From Terriglobia bacterium (GTDB lineage Bacteria > Acidobacteriota > Thermoanaerobaculia > Thermoanaerobaculales > Thermoanaerobaculaceae), in NCBI GenBank assembly GCA_020073245.1, contig JAIQFQ010000010.1, positions 1 through 64,000 of the forward strand: a stretch of 64,000 nt of DNA. Direction: 5' to 3'. Position 1 is the first letter of the stretch. Each line of letters starts with the position of its first letter. The notes beneath the pieces were generated by a model, which saw only the letters and a program-made list of their open reading frames with translations, had not been told where the DNA came from and did not search any database. This document shows, piece after piece, positions 30,921 to 40,509 of the stretch. The translations under genes and the position numbers were made by a program.

Positions 30921-32636
30921 ATGCGAATGACGCTGATGGCCGCCGTGATCCTGGCGGCGGCGCCGCTGTTTGCAGGCGCCACGACGGAGACACCAACGAT
31001 GCTCGACAAGTTCCGCGCGTTTGTCCGAGACCACCAGGCCCGGATCGCCCCTATGGAGCGCGCGGCCAACCTCGCCTGGTGGGAGGCGGCCACCACCGGC
31101 AACGACGACGCGTACAAGCGCGAGAGCGAATTCCGGACCAAGCTGGAAACGGTCTACACTGACCCCACGGCCTTCGCCTTCCTCAAAGAGATCAAGGCGT
31201 CAGGCGTCGTAACCGACCCGCTCGAGAAGCGCCTGCTCGAGCACCTGTACCTCGCCTACCTCGGTCATCAGATCGAGCCCGGGCTGCTCGCGAAGGTGAT
31301 AGCCGCCTCCTCCGCCATCGAACAGAAGTTCTCGACCTTCCGCGGTAGGGTCGGCTTGAAGGAAGTCACAGACAACCAGATCGAGGAGGTGCTCACGTCC
31401 TCGAGAATCCGGGATGAGCGCAAGACGTATTGGCTCGCCTCCAAGCAGGTTGGGGCTGCACTCGCCGCGGACGTGGTCGGGCTCGTCAAGCTCCGCAACG
31501 AGGCTGCGGTCAAGCTCGGGTCCCGCGACTTCTACGCGCTCCAGCTTACCCTTGGGGAGCAGGACGAGGCGTGGCTCCTCGGCCTGTTCGACCAACTTGC
31601 CGCACTGACCGCCGCTTCGTTCACCGAGGCCAAGGCGCGGATCGACGGTGTGCAGGCCGGACGTCTCGGCGTGCCCGTCGCGGAGCTGATGCCGTGGGAC
31701 TACACAGACCGGTTCTTCCAGGAGGGGCCGAACCTCTCGGACGTCGACATGGACGCGCCGGTCGCAGGAAAGGACATCGGCAAGCTCGTGGCATCGTTCT
31801 ACCGCGGCATCGGCCTCGACGCCGAGCCGATCCTGGCCAAGTCTGACCTGTACGAGCACAAGGGCAAGAACCCGCACGCATTTTCGCAGGACATCGACCG
31901 AAACGGCGACGTGCGGGCCCTGCTCAACATCAAGCCGAACCAGACCTGGCTGGGTACCACGCTGCACGAGATCGGACACGGCGTGTACGCGTACAACGTC
32001 AGCCGCTCGCTCCCCTACCTGCTGCGCTCGGAGAACAGCACGTTCGCCACAGAGGGTGTCGCGATGATGATGGAGGGCCTGGCGGAGAACGCGGCGTTCT
32101 ACCGCGCGATGGCCCTCACCGACGAGGGGGCCGCAGCGAAGCTGGCAGCCCCCATGGCGGAGAAGGAGCGCATGCAGGGCCTCATCTTCTCCCGCTGGAG
32201 CCAGGTCATGCTGCGTTTTGAGAAGGAACTCTACGCCAACCCCGGGCAGGACCTCGACGCCCTGTGGTGGAAACTGGTCGAACGCTACCAGGGTCTCAAG
32301 CGACCGGCCGAGGCCCCACGGGGAGCCTGGGCGAGCAAGATCCACATCGTGACGGTCCCGGTCTACTACCACAACTACCAGCTCGGCGCGATCTACGCGG
32401 CGCAGCTGCACGCCGCCATCTGCCGCGATCTCTACCCGGGACAGGACCCGTCTCTGGTCGTCTACGTCGGCAACCCCAAGGTCGGCTCCTATCTGAAAGA
32501 GAAGGTGTTCGCGCCGGGCGCCAGCTTGACGTGGCAGGAGTTCGTCGTCGAATCGACGGGAGAGCCTCTCTCCGCAAAGGCGTTCTCGGCCCAGTTCGTG
32601 GCTGCCAAGGCCGCTTCAGGTGGGGCGAAGCCGTAG
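30921..32636 (+). CDS. exported gluzincin metallopeptidase (M2/M3-like)
   Basis: A 571-residue zinc peptidase, mostly helical. A signal peptide (MTLMAAVILAAAPLFAGA) leads into a region reminiscent of peptidyl-dipeptidase A (LAWWEAATTGND). The zinc motif HEIGHGVYAYN comes near 350, and the downstream acidic ligand region FATEGVAMMMEGLAENA follows. Together these fit an ACE-like (M2) or M3-like carboxy/oligopeptidase in the periplasm. The exact family needs a profile search. The ATG at 30921 has GGGAGG about six bases ahead; the longer open frame lacks a signal. Confidence 0.82.
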   Translation: MRMTLMAAVILAAAPLFAGATTETPTMLDKFRAFVRDHQARIAPMERAANLAWWEAATTGNDDAYKRESEFRTKLETVYTDPTAFAFLKEIKASGVVTDPLEKRLLEHLYLAYLGHQIEPGLLAKVIAASSAIEQKFSTFRGRVGLKEVTDNQIEEVLTSSRIRDERKTYWLASKQVGAALAADVVGLVKLRNEAAVKLGSRDFYALQLTLGEQDEAWLLGLFDQLAALTAASFTEAKARIDGVQAGRLGVPVAELMPWDYTDRFFQEGPNLSDVDMDAPVAGKDIGKLVASFYRGIGLDAEPILAKSDLYEHKGKNPHAFSQDIDRNGDVRALLNIKPNQTWLGTTLHEIGHGVYAYNVSRSLPYLLRSENSTFATEGVAMMMEGLAENAAFYRAMALTDEGAAAKLAAPMAEKERMQGLIFSRWSQVMLRFEKELYANPGQDLDALWWKLVERYQGLKRPAEAPRGAWASKIHIVTVPVYYHNYQLGAIYAAQLHAAICRDLYPGQDPSLVVYVGNPKVGSYLKEKVFAPGASLTWQEFVVESTGEPLSAKAFSAQFVAAKAASGGAKP

Positions 32637-32726
32637 ACGCCCGACTGCCGGGACCTTGAGGCCGGGGCACCCGCCCCGGCCTCCTTTCTTGCCGATCGCT
32701 TCCGGAGCGAAGACACGGTTCAGGGC

Positions 32727-32732
32727 TAAGAT
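32727..32732 (+). promoter_or_regulatory. -10 box (TAAGAT) of patatin operon
   Basis: TAAGAT ends eight bases before the patatin ATG, so the transcript would start within a couple of bases of the start codon. No Shine-Dalgarno is present. Confidence 0.45.
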
Positions 32733-32740
32733 CGTTCGGG

Positions 32741-33679
32741 ATGGGCCTGCTCGACTTTCTGACCGGGTCGCTGCGCCGACCCGAAGGGATCGTCCTCGCT
32801 CTCGGCGGAGGGGGCGCTCGCGGCCTCGCCCACGTGGGCGTCCTCGAGGTGATCGAGGAAGCCGGGATCCCGCTGGCAGGGATAGCGGGTACCAGCGCCG
32901 GTGCCGTTGTCGCGGCGATGCGGCTCACGATGGGCGGCACCGCACCCGTCGTCGAACGGTGGCGGAGGTTTCTCGAGGCCCGCATAGCGCCTGCACTGCC
33001 GGACATCCGACTCACCGAGACCGTCTCGTCCCGGGACAACCCGATCTTCCAGTTCGCGCGGCGGATCAGAAACGGCGCCGTGGTGGCGCTCGCCCTCGAG
33101 CGTACCAGTCTGGTCAGCCACGAGCAGCTCGAGGGCGCCCTCGCGTTTCTGCTCCCCGACGTCCCAATCGAGTCGCTGCCGCTTCCGTTCGCGGCCGTCG
33201 CCACGGACTTCGACACCGGGGACCCGGTGGCACTCCGTCGCGGGCCGCTCCTGGTTGCGCTGGCCGCTTCGTGCGCCATCCCGGCCGTCGTGACCCCCTA
33301 CACGATCGGAATCAGGAACCTGATCGACGGCGGGACGGTGGCCGACGTCCCGGTGGCACAGGCGCGGCTCTTGGCAAAGCGCCCCGTCGTCGCGGTCGAG
33401 GTAGGAGAGGGTTGGCCCGCCGATGGGCCTGCGACGATCACCCTTCCGCGTGCGATGCTGCGAGGTGCGAACATGACCCACCGGGCGCTGCGCGAGCGCC
33501 TGCTGCGCGATGCCGACCTCGTCGTGAGCCCCGACGTGCGCGGCGCGCACTGGTCCGAGTTCGGTCGCTTCGAGGAGCTGCGCGCAGCGGGAAGGGCCGC
33601 CGCCGAGCGAGCGGTTCACCGGATGCGGGCGCTCGCCCTGCGAAGCAGCCGGAAGGCGGGCGGTTCCGAGGAGGCCTGA
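32741..33679 (+). CDS. patatin-like phospholipase (RssA family)
   Basis: A 312-residue serine acyl hydrolase. The oxyanion loop GGGGARGLAHVG is followed by nucleophile GTSAG (near residue 50) and the Asp of the catalytic dyad in LIDGGTVADVPV. The layout matches bacterial RssA/YlbK-type cytosolic patatins acting on phospholipid or acyl substrates. It opens a three-gene set; its TGA overlaps the thioesterase ATG, which suggests that released acyl groups and acyl-CoA are handled together. Confidence 0.92.
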   Translation: MGLLDFLTGSLRRPEGIVLALGGGGARGLAHVGVLEVIEEAGIPLAGIAGTSAGAVVAAMRLTMGGTAPVVERWRRFLEARIAPALPDIRLTETVSSRDNPIFQFARRIRNGAVVALALERTSLVSHEQLEGALAFLLPDVPIESLPLPFAAVATDFDTGDPVALRRGPLLVALAASCAIPAVVTPYTIGIRNLIDGGTVADVPVAQARLLAKRPVVAVEVGEGWPADGPATITLPRAMLRGANMTHRALRERLLRDADLVVSPDVRGAHWSEFGRFEELRAAGRAAAERAVHRMRALALRSSRKAGGSEEA

Positions 33680-34083
33680 TGGACGGCTTTGTTTTCTCGT
33701 GCCCGGTCGAGGTGCGCTACAGCGACGTCGACGCCATGAACCACGTCAACAATGCGGTCTACCTCACCTACCTCGAGACCGCCCGGGTGCGGCTCTGGCA
33801 GACCCGCTTCGGGTTCACCGGGTCCGCTCGAGAGATCCCCATCATCCTCGCGAGGGTGGCCGTCGACTACCGCTCTCCCATCAGCCTCGAACAGCCAGTC
33901 GAGATCGGGATCGGCGTTTCGGCCATCGGCCGCACGAGCTTCACCTTCCGATACCGCATCGAGGCGGCGGGCCAACCGGCGGCAGAGGCCGAGACGGTGC
34001 AGGTGTGTTTCGACTACGCGGCGAGCCGGCCCGTGCCGATCGACGGCGAACTCCGCCGCCACCTCGAGGCGCTCCGGGTGTAG
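33679..34083 (+). CDS. acyl-CoA thioesterase, hotdog fold (4-HBT/YbgC type)
   Basis: A 134-residue hotdog-fold thioesterase. The catalytic-loop pattern VRYSDVDAMNHVNNAVYLTYLE is the classic 4-hydroxybenzoyl-CoA thioesterase/YbgC signature with its Asp. It hydrolyses acyl-CoA to acid and CoA; chain length is not predictable. The start overlaps the patatin stop (TGATG). Confidence 0.9.
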   Translation: MDGFVFSCPVEVRYSDVDAMNHVNNAVYLTYLETARVRLWQTRFGFTGSAREIPIILARVAVDYRSPISLEQPVEIGIGVSAIGRTSFTFRYRIEAAGQPAAEAETVQVCFDYAASRPVPIDGELRRHLEALRV

Positions 34084-34125
34084 CCCCCTTCTCTCAACCA
34101 GCGAACCCGCGGCGGGCCCGGGCTG

Positions 34126-34131
34126 TAGAAT
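34126..34131 (+). promoter_or_regulatory. -10 box (TAGAAT) of leaderless NTF2-like gene
   Basis: TAGAAT ends exactly six bases before the ATG at 34138, placing the transcription start at the start codon. No ribosome site is present. Confidence 0.55.
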
Positions 34132-34137
34132 GCCCCC

Positions 34138-34590
34138 ATGTCCCTTCTGATCTGCTCCGCTGCGGCCGCGCTCGCGCTCTTCCAAGACGGAGTCCCTCCC
34201 ACGCCTGCGGGCACGCCCGGACCGGAGGCGGTCGTGATGTCGACCCTTGAGGAGCTCCGCAAGGGCGAGCTCTTCCTGGATGCGAGCGCGCTCGAGCAGA
34301 GCCTGGCGGCCTCGTTCACGCTGATCGAGGAAGGGTCACGCATCTCGGGGTCGTTCGCGTATCTGGAGCCGATCCGGCGCCTGCGGGAGCGGGGCGGCGA
34401 GGTCAAGGAGCTCCGATTCGACCAGACACTCGTGCGGGTCTACGGCGGCAGCGCGGTCGCGACCTACCGGTACACCAAGAGCTGGAACGAGGCGGGCGTC
34501 CGTCACCGGGAGCAGGGCTGGTCAAGCGACGTCTTCGAGCTTCGGGACGACGGAGCCTGGCTCCTCATCCTGCGCCACCGCGGCCGCTGA
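34138..34590 (+). CDS. NTF2-like/DUF4440-type protein
   Basis: A 150-residue protein with a hydrophobic N-terminus (SLLICSAAAALALFQ, a possible short signal) followed by one cone-shaped NTF2-like domain. The pattern LEELRKGELFLDASALEQSLAASFTLIE, VRVYGGSAVATYRYTKSW and a terminal DGAWLLILRHRG strand fits DUF4440/SnoaL-like proteins. Function is unknown; relatives are often small periplasmic or ligand-binding proteins. No catalytic residues can be named. Confidence 0.75.
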   Translation: MSLLICSAAAALALFQDGVPPTPAGTPGPEAVVMSTLEELRKGELFLDASALEQSLAASFTLIEEGSRISGSFAYLEPIRRLRERGGEVKELRFDQTLVRVYGGSAVATYRYTKSWNEAGVRHREQGWSSDVFELRDDGAWLLILRHRGR

Positions 34591-34692
34591 GATACGGTAC
34601 CGGGCTCTGGGGTCCGCAGTAGCAGAAACGTTCACTCCAGCCTTGATGCTTCCTGGATGTCTCGCCCGGGCCCGGAGCCCGGACCCCGGCTT

Positions 34693-35082
34693 CTAGGGGT
34701 GGCGGACGGTGACCACGGTGTGGATGCCCCCGCGCAGGCGGTAGTCGAGGGTGACCTCCATCCGCCGTGGCCGACACGCCGCGGCAAGATGCTCGAGTAG
34801 GAGGTTCGCCACGTGCTCCTGGTACACACCGACGCTGCGAAACGTGGTCAAGTAGTACTTGAATGACTTGAGTTCGACGCAGTGGCGGTCCGGCACGTAG
34901 GAGACCGTGAGGGTCCCGAAGTCGGGCAGCCCCGAGAAGGGACACACGCACGTCCACTCGTCCGTCGCGATGACGACCTCCGCCTCGCGTTCGGGGAACT
35001 CGTAAGGGAACGTCTCGAGAAGACCCGGGTCGGCCTTCTCAACACCGTCGAACGGGAACGTCCTGCCTTCCGCCTTGACCAC
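34693..35082 (-). CDS. queF: NADPH-dependent 7-cyano-7-deazaguanine reductase QueF
   Basis: Reduces preQ0 to preQ1 in queuosine biosynthesis. The 129-residue single-domain (YkvM-type) enzyme has the catalytic Cys in TCVCPFSGLPDFG, the Asp soon after, the QueF signature ELKSFKYYLTTFRS and the Glu/His region VYQEHVANLLLEHL. GTG start with GGAGG six bases ahead. It lies 21 bases after menA on the same strand. Confidence 0.95.
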   Translation of the reverse strand: MVKAEGRTFPFDGVEKADPGLLETFPYEFPEREAEVVIATDEWTCVCPFSGLPDFGTLTVSYVPDRHCVELKSFKYYLTTFRSVGVYQEHVANLLLEHLAAACRPRRMEVTLDYRLRGGIHTVVTVRHP

Positions 35083-35103
35083 CTGCCACCTCCGCTGCTC
35101 GGT

Positions 35104-36042
35104 TCAGCGCGCCAACCAGTGAGCGACGGCGAGCGCCGCCGCGAGCGCCCCTCCCCCGACCGTCGCCGCACCTGCAGCAGCGCGCGTGAGGTTAGCAAAC
35201 CCTTCAAGGCCGGAGGAGGGCGACACCTTCGAGAGGGCGCCTGCCAGCATCGCCGGGGCCGCGAGGGCGACCAGCGCCAGCCAGGGAAGGAGGTGCACCA
35301 TCACCAGTCCGATCAGCGACGCTGCCGAGAGCGCCGGCAGGAGCCAGGCGAGCCGAAGCCCGGTCGCCACCCCGAGAGCCGCGACGGGGCTCATCTTGCC
35401 CACGGCGCGGTCGGCCTCCGGGTGTGTGAAGTGGTGGCAGTAGAGGATCCCTACGATGTTGATGCCGATGGGCAAACCCGCCGCCGCCGCGCCCCAGCTC
35501 CACCGCCCGGAGACGGCCCACGCCGCACCGGCCACGGTCAACGGACCGAATGCGACCAGGATCCCGACCTCTCCGAGACCGCGCCCGAAGTACCCGAACC
35601 GCAGCGGCGGCGCCACGTATTCGAAGGCGATGAGCGCCCCGAGGAGTGCCGGCACCAAAACCCCCCACCCGGCCGTCAGTGCGATCGCGGCCCCCAGGCT
35701 GAGCGCAACGGCGGCGAAGCCGACGCCCCAGGCGGTGGCCTCCCTTGGCGTCATCAATCCCTTGGTCAAGACGTCCGAACCGCCGAAGTCCGGGGAGTTC
35801 TTGGTGGGGGCCAGAGTGTCGACCCCGGACCGGAAGTCGTACACGTCGTTGACGACGTTGGCCGCCAGGTGGGCGAAGAAAGCACCTACCATCGCGAGGC
35901 CGAGGTTCATCCACCGGACGGATGAGCCTCGCCAGAACTCGTACAGCCCTCCGGACAGCGTGGCTCCAACCACGATGGGCGTGTAGTGCGCCCGGGCCAG
36001 CCTCAACGCCAGCCGGAGCCGGATGGGTGACAAGGCGCTCAC
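35104..36042 (-). CDS. menA: UbiA-family prenyltransferase, MenA-like
   Basis: An integral-membrane prenyltransferase of 312 residues with eight to nine helices. The first Asp-rich motif is NDVYDFRSGVDT and the second region is NIVGILYCHHFTHPEADRAVGK, close to MenA (DHNA polyprenyltransferase, menaquinone synthesis). The second motif is less acidic than usual. Other UbiA roles cannot be excluded without more Men genes. GTG start immediately follows the uracil glycosylase stop. Confidence 0.8.
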   Translation of the reverse strand: MSALSPIRLRLALRLARAHYTPIVVGATLSGGLYEFWRGSSVRWMNLGLAMVGAFFAHLAANVVNDVYDFRSGVDTLAPTKNSPDFGGSDVLTKGLMTPREATAWGVGFAAVALSLGAAIALTAGWGVLVPALLGALIAFEYVAPPLRFGYFGRGLGEVGILVAFGPLTVAGAAWAVSGRWSWGAAAAGLPIGINIVGILYCHHFTHPEADRAVGKMSPVAALGVATGLRLAWLLPALSAASLIGLVMVHLLPWLALVALAAPAMLAGALSKVSPSSGLEGFANLTRAAAGAATVGGGALAAALAVAHWLAR

Positions 36043-36044
36043 CG

Positions 36045-36764
36045 CTATTCCCCTTTCCCTGCGAGCCGACGGCAGAGTCGCAGGACCTCATCGAACATGG
36101 TAGCCGTGAGCCGCCCCGTGAACGTGTTCTGCTGCGAGACATGATACGAGTCGACGAGCCATACCCCGCCCGCGAGCTGCCACTTGGCGCCGTGGGCGAA
36201 TGGAGATCGGCGCGGCTTTGAAGGTTCCTTGTCACGAACCAGCTGCCCGATGTTCTCGTGAGCGATGTGCCCGAGGGCCAGTACGACTCGCAGGCCGCCG
36301 CAAGAGGCCAGGTCGGCGCGCAGGTATGGTCGGCACCGCGCCAGCTCCTGTCGTGTCGGCCGGTTCGCGGGCGGCGCGCAGCGCACGGGTGCAGTGATCA
36401 GCACGCCCCGAAGCGTCAGTCCGTCGCCCCGATCCCGGCTGGTGGGTCCGTCGGCCATGCCGGCACGGTGCAGCGCCGCATAGAGGAAGTCTCCGGAGCG
36501 GTCCCCGGTGAACATCCTCCCCGTGCGGTTGGCGCCCTGCGCTGCGGGCGCGAGGCCGACGATGACGAGCCATGCGGAGGGGTCGCCGAACGCGGGCACC
36601 GGTCGCGCCCAGAAACCGTGCGCCTCGACCCACTCGTGATACCGCGGCGGGACACGGTGGGCCTGGGCCTCCCGCCATGCCACGAGCCGCGGGCAGGCGC
36701 GGCAATCCACCAGAGCCTGGCGGGGCTCGGTCGTGGTCGGGCCGAGAAACGGGTTTGACACCAT
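36045..36764 (-). CDS. uracil-DNA glycosylase family 5 (UDGb)
   Basis: An iron-sulfur uracil/hypoxanthine-DNA glycosylase, 239 residues. N-terminal cysteines CRACPRL start the cluster. Motif A is GLAPAAQGANRTGRMFTGDRSGDFLY, where family 5 lacks the usual catalytic Asp/Asn. RCAPPANRPTRQELARC carries later cluster ligands, and HVSQQNTFTGRLT is motif B. Repairs deaminated bases. First of the UDG-menA-queF run. A TAAGAT-like -10 ends nine bases before the ATG. Confidence 0.93.
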   Translation of the reverse strand: MVSNPFLGPTTTEPRQALVDCRACPRLVAWREAQAHRVPPRYHEWVEAHGFWARPVPAFGDPSAWLVIVGLAPAAQGANRTGRMFTGDRSGDFLYAALHRAGMADGPTSRDRGDGLTLRGVLITAPVRCAPPANRPTRQELARCRPYLRADLASCGGLRVVLALGHIAHENIGQLVRDKEPSKPRRSPFAHGAKWQLAGGVWLVDSYHVSQQNTFTGRLTATMFDEVLRLCRRLAGKGE

Positions 36765-36806
36765 GACGTGCCCATCTTAGGATGAATAAAAGGGTTTTGA
36801 TGCCCG

Positions 36807-38525
36807 ATGAAGAACAGCGAGGTTCAGCCTCACCCCGTCTTTGCACAGCGCCTGACAGCGCTCGCCGAGCAGCTCGAGAGCGCGGGCCAGCCCGCGTTTG
36901 CAGCCGAGCTGTTCGAGCTCGCGGCAAGCCTCACACCGAAGGGCGAGGCGTACCGGCAACGGGCGGCGGCGCTGCGGAAGGTCGCCCCGGCGGCCGACGA
37001 CTCGGAGCGCGAGCACAAGCGGCACAACCTCGAGGCATCTCACGCCGTAGGCATGGGCCGAGTCCTGGAGGCGCACGGCGAGCTGGCGCGCGCCCAGGAG
37101 ATGTTCGATCTCGCCAAGCTGCGGGCGCCCTTCCATTACCTGGCGTACGCCGGGGCCGGCTACCTGCACTTGCGACGCCGTGATCTGCGGGCGGCTCTCG
37201 AGGAGTTCGTCCAGGCCCGACGTCTCAACCCGCTCGACCGCAAGCTCGCGGTCGAGGCGGCCCGGATCGCGCTCGAGCTCGAGGACTATGCGGAGGCGCT
37301 GCGCCACGCGAGTGACGCCTTGCTGCTCAGCCAGGGCTTGGGGGAGGGCGAGGTTGCAGCGGCGAGACGTCGCGTCGAGACGCTGGCGGCCCTTTGCCGT
37401 CTCTCGAAGGACGAGCTTGCCGAGCTCCACCGCCAGCGGGCCACCGGGCTCCAGCGCGCCAGCGAGCAGGTCGCTCTCACACGCGCCCGCCTCTTCTCGA
37501 GCCTCACGTTGAGCGAGACGTACACGCACCGGCCCGCAGCGCCGCCGAAGCGGGAGGAACTCCTGCGCGTGGCTATGGAGCTCCGGCGTTTCCGTGCCTT
37601 CAGGCACTTCTCGGATGCGCACCTCGTCCTCCTGGCGCAGGTCGGGCGCAGGGAGACATTCGGCCACGCCAACGTGCTCACGCGTGAAGGGCACGAAGAC
37701 CGTGACATCTACATCGTCATGACGGGCCGTCTGCAGGAGAGCAGGAAGACGCCGATCGGCACACAATCCCTCGCCCAGCCCAGTCTGGGCGACGTCATCG
37801 GCGAGATCTCCTACCTCGACCGCAAACCACGCTACTCGACCGTGGTCGGTGTCGACGCCGGGAGCGTGCTCCGCTTCGGTGCGGCAGAGCTCGACCAGCT
37901 CGTCAGCGCCAACCGCGAACTGGGCGTCGCCCTGCTGTGGTCGTTCTGGCACTCGCTGGCGGCCAAGGTGCGCGCCGCCAACACCGCGATGACGGAACTG
38001 ATCACACCCGGGCTGGGTCCCGGTCGCAAGGCCCCCGGCCAACCCGGCGAACGGGTGTACCTCGACCATGCGACAAAGGTGGACGTGCTGCGCGAGCAGG
38101 GCCTCTCGGCGGCCGAGCTGCGGCTCCTCGCCACCTACTCCCAGGAGGAGCGGTTCCAGCCCAACGCCCTGATCTTCTCCGAGGGCGAGCACGGCGACAA
38201 GATCTACATCGTCGTCGACGGCCAGGTGCGGATCTCACGCCGTCTCCAGGGCATGGGCGAGGAGGCGTTGACGATCCTGGGGCGTGGAGAGGTGTTCGGC
38301 GAGATGGCCCTGATCGACGACAAGGCGCGCAGCGCCGACGCTCGCGCCCACACCTCCGGCTGCACGGTCTTCACCGTGGACAGCCATCGCCTCGAGGAGG
38401 TGCTCGAGATGGACCCGGATGCCGCGCACCAATTCCTCGCGCTGCTCTGCCAGATCCTCTGCCGACGGATCCGGACCATGACCGACCGCCTGGTGGCGTG
38501 GCGGCTCATGGCCGGCCAGGGGTGA
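36807..38525 (+). CDS. TPR protein with two cyclic-nucleotide-binding domains
   Basis: A 572-residue soluble protein. TPR-like helices occupy about 1-200 (AAELFELAASLTPKGEAY, AQEMFDLAKLRAP, ALEEFVQARRLNPLD). Two cNMP-binding cassettes follow: one around 265-395 (EGHEDRDIYIVMTGRLQ, GDVIGEISYLDRKPRYSTVV), and one around 435-560 (EGEHGDKIYIVVDGQVRIS, GRGEVFGEMALIDDKARSADA). The second has the FGEMALID-x-RSA phosphate cassette; the first lacks the conserved Arg. No DNA-binding domain or kinase is attached. It may be a cAMP- or c-di-GMP-responsive scaffold or adaptor, which is inferred. Confidence 0.8.
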   Translation: MKNSEVQPHPVFAQRLTALAEQLESAGQPAFAAELFELAASLTPKGEAYRQRAAALRKVAPAADDSEREHKRHNLEASHAVGMGRVLEAHGELARAQEMFDLAKLRAPFHYLAYAGAGYLHLRRRDLRAALEEFVQARRLNPLDRKLAVEAARIALELEDYAEALRHASDALLLSQGLGEGEVAAARRRVETLAALCRLSKDELAELHRQRATGLQRASEQVALTRARLFSSLTLSETYTHRPAAPPKREELLRVAMELRRFRAFRHFSDAHLVLLAQVGRRETFGHANVLTREGHEDRDIYIVMTGRLQESRKTPIGTQSLAQPSLGDVIGEISYLDRKPRYSTVVGVDAGSVLRFGAAELDQLVSANRELGVALLWSFWHSLAAKVRAANTAMTELITPGLGPGRKAPGQPGERVYLDHATKVDVLREQGLSAAELRLLATYSQEERFQPNALIFSEGEHGDKIYIVVDGQVRISRRLQGMGEEALTILGRGEVFGEMALIDDKARSADARAHTSGCTVFTVDSHRLEEVLEMDPDAAHQFLALLCQILCRRIRTMTDRLVAWRLMAGQG

Positions 38526-38574
38526 GCGGAGTAAGCCGCCGAAGCATGGCATGGGACGCTGCTCTGACGACACC

Positions 38575-38690
38575 TTGAGGACCGATCAGGAAGCTGCTAT
38601 CCTCGCACGGCACCGGCGACGAGCCGGTGATTTGTTTTTCGGTCCCGGCGCGTAGCAGCGGCGCCGGAGACCGGGCGGAGAGGCCGGGTA
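38575..38690 (+). promoter_or_regulatory. typA promoter and attenuator-like leader
   Basis: A -35 TTGAGG (38575-38580), 17 bases, then -10 TATCCT (38598-38603) predict a start near 38610. The RNA would open directly with a perfect hairpin CACCGGC-GACGA-GCCGGTG (38611-38629), then ATTTGTTTTT. A second hairpin (38640-38673, CGGTC..GGCGC / GCGCCG..GACCG) follows, just before the GGAGAGG ribosome site. This is either a transcription attenuator or a terminator for the upstream gene fused to a structured leader. Confidence 0.5.
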
Positions 38691-40496
38691 ATGGCTATCG
38701 AGACACGCGACACGATCAGGAACGTGGCGATCATCGCGCACGTGGACCACGGCAAGACCACGCTCGTGGACGCGATGCTCTGGCAGAGCGGGATCTTCCG
38801 CGAGAATGAGGCGGTCATGGAGAGGGTGATGGACTCCATCGACCTCGAGCGGGAGAAGGGCATCACCATCATGGCGAAGAACACCGCCATCACCTACCGG
38901 GGGACCCGGATCAACATCGTCGACACGCCGGGGCATGCGGACTTCGGCGGCGAGGTGGAGCGCACCCTCAAGATGGTGGACGGCGTCATGCTGCTGGTGG
39001 ACGCCAGCGAAGGGCCGCTGCCGCAAACGCGCTTCGTCCTCCGCAAGGCGCTCGAGTCGAAGCTGCCTCCGATCGTGGTGATCAACAAGATCGACCGGCC
39101 GGACGCGCGCCCGCAGGAGGTCCTCAACGAGGTGTACGACCTCTTCATCGACCTCGACGCCGACGAGGACCAGCTCGACTTCCCGGTGCTCTACTGCAAC
39201 GCGCGCCGCGGCACCTGCCGGCCCTCGCCCGACGGCCCCGAAACCCTCCTGGAGCCGCTCTTCGAGGCGATCCTGAAGTCGGTGCCCGCTCCCCGCTTCG
39301 ACCCCGAGGTGCCGCTGCAGGCGCTCGTGACGAACCTCGATTGGGACGACTACGTCGGCCGCCTCGCGATCGGGCGCGTCTTCAACGGCGCGGTCGCGAA
39401 GGGCCAGGAGGTCAGCCTCTGCCGCCACGACGGCACGGTCTCGAAGGCAAAGGTCACGGGCCTGTACGGCTACCAGGGGCTCAAGCGTGTCGAGATCGCC
39501 GACGCAGGTCCGGGCGACATCGTGGCGGTCGCCGGGCTCGACGACGTCTGGATCGGGGAGACGATCTCCACCGGCGACGATCCCCGGGCGCTCCCGCACA
39601 TCAAGGTCGACGAGCCGACGATCGCGATGGTCATCGGTGTCAACTCCTCCCCGATGGCGGGCCGGGACGGCCAGCACGTGACCTCGCGGAAGATCAAGGA
39701 GCGCCTCGAGAAGGAGACCCTCACCAACGTCTCGATCCGGGTCGAGCCGACCGAGACGCCGGACAGCTTCAAGGTCTCCGGCCGCGGCGAGCTCCAGCTC
39801 GCGATCCTGATCGAGATGATGCGCCGCGAGGGGTTCGAGATGTCGGTGGGCAAGCCCGAGGTGCTCACGAGGGAGGTCGACGGCGCCCGTCACGAGCCGA
39901 TGGAAGCGCTCGTGGTGGACTGCCCCGAGGAGTTCATCGGCGTCGTCACCCAGAAGGTGGGCTCGCGCCGGGGCCGCATGACCAAGATGGTCAACCACGG
40001 AACCGGCCGCGTCCGGATGGAGTTCCGCCTCCCGTCCCGCGGCCTGATCGGGTTCCGCAGCGAGTTCCTCACCGACACCAAGGGGACCGGGATCGCCAAC
40101 CACCTCTTCGACGGCTACGAGCCGTGGCAGGGCGAGATCGCGCACCGCAGCACGGGCGCCATGGTGGCGGACCGCACCGGGCGCACCACCGGCTACGCCA
40201 TCGAGCACCTGCAGCCGCGCGGCGAGCTGTTCATCAACCCGGGCGACGAGGTCTACGAGGGGATGGTCGTCGGCGAGAACGCCCGCGAGAAGGACATCGA
40301 CGTCAACATCACGAAGGAGAAGAAGCTCACCAACATGCGGGCATCCACCTCGGACGAGGCCGTCCACCTCGTGCCGCCCCGCATCATGAGCCTCGAGCAG
40401 TCGCTCGAGTTCCTCGCCGAGGACGAGCTGCTCGAGGTCACGCCGACGGCCCTGCGCCTGCGCAAGAAGATCCTGCCCGCGGTCAGACGGAAGTAG
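38691..40496 (+). CDS. typA: ribosome-associated GTPase TypA/BipA
   Basis: A 601-residue translational GTPase involved in ribosome assembly and stress adaptation. G1 [11 protein letters not shown]2 EKGITI, G3 [15 protein letters not shown]4 [10 protein letters not shown]. Then EF-Tu-like domain 2, domain III/V EF-G-like folds and the TypA-specific C-terminal domain ([39 protein letters not shown]). Length and motifs are normal. It stands alone with its own structured leader. Confidence 0.97.
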   Translation: MAIETRDTIRNVAIIAHVDHGKTTLVDAMLWQSGIFRENEAVMERVMDSIDLEREKGITIMAKNTAITYRGTRINIVDTPGHADFGGEVERTLKMVDGVMLLVDASEGPLPQTRFVLRKALESKLPPIVVINKIDRPDARPQEVLNEVYDLFIDLDADEDQLDFPVLYCNARRGTCRPSPDGPETLLEPLFEAILKSVPAPRFDPEVPLQALVTNLDWDDYVGRLAIGRVFNGAVAKGQEVSLCRHDGTVSKAKVTGLYGYQGLKRVEIADAGPGDIVAVAGLDDVWIGETISTGDDPRALPHIKVDEPTIAMVIGVNSSPMAGRDGQHVTSRKIKERLEKETLTNVSIRVEPTETPDSFKVSGRGELQLAILIEMMRREGFEMSVGKPEVLTREVDGARHEPMEALVVDCPEEFIGVVTQKVGSRRGRMTKMVNHGTGRVRMEFRLPSRGLIGFRSEFLTDTKGTGIANHLFDGYEPWQGEIAHRSTGAMVADRTGRTTGYAIEHLQPRGELFINPGDEVYEGMVVGENAREKDIDVNITKEKKLTNMRASTSDEAVHLVPPRIMSLEQSLEFLAEDELLEVTPTALRLRKKILPAVRRK

Positions 40497-40509
40497 CCTG
40501 CGTTGCGAG

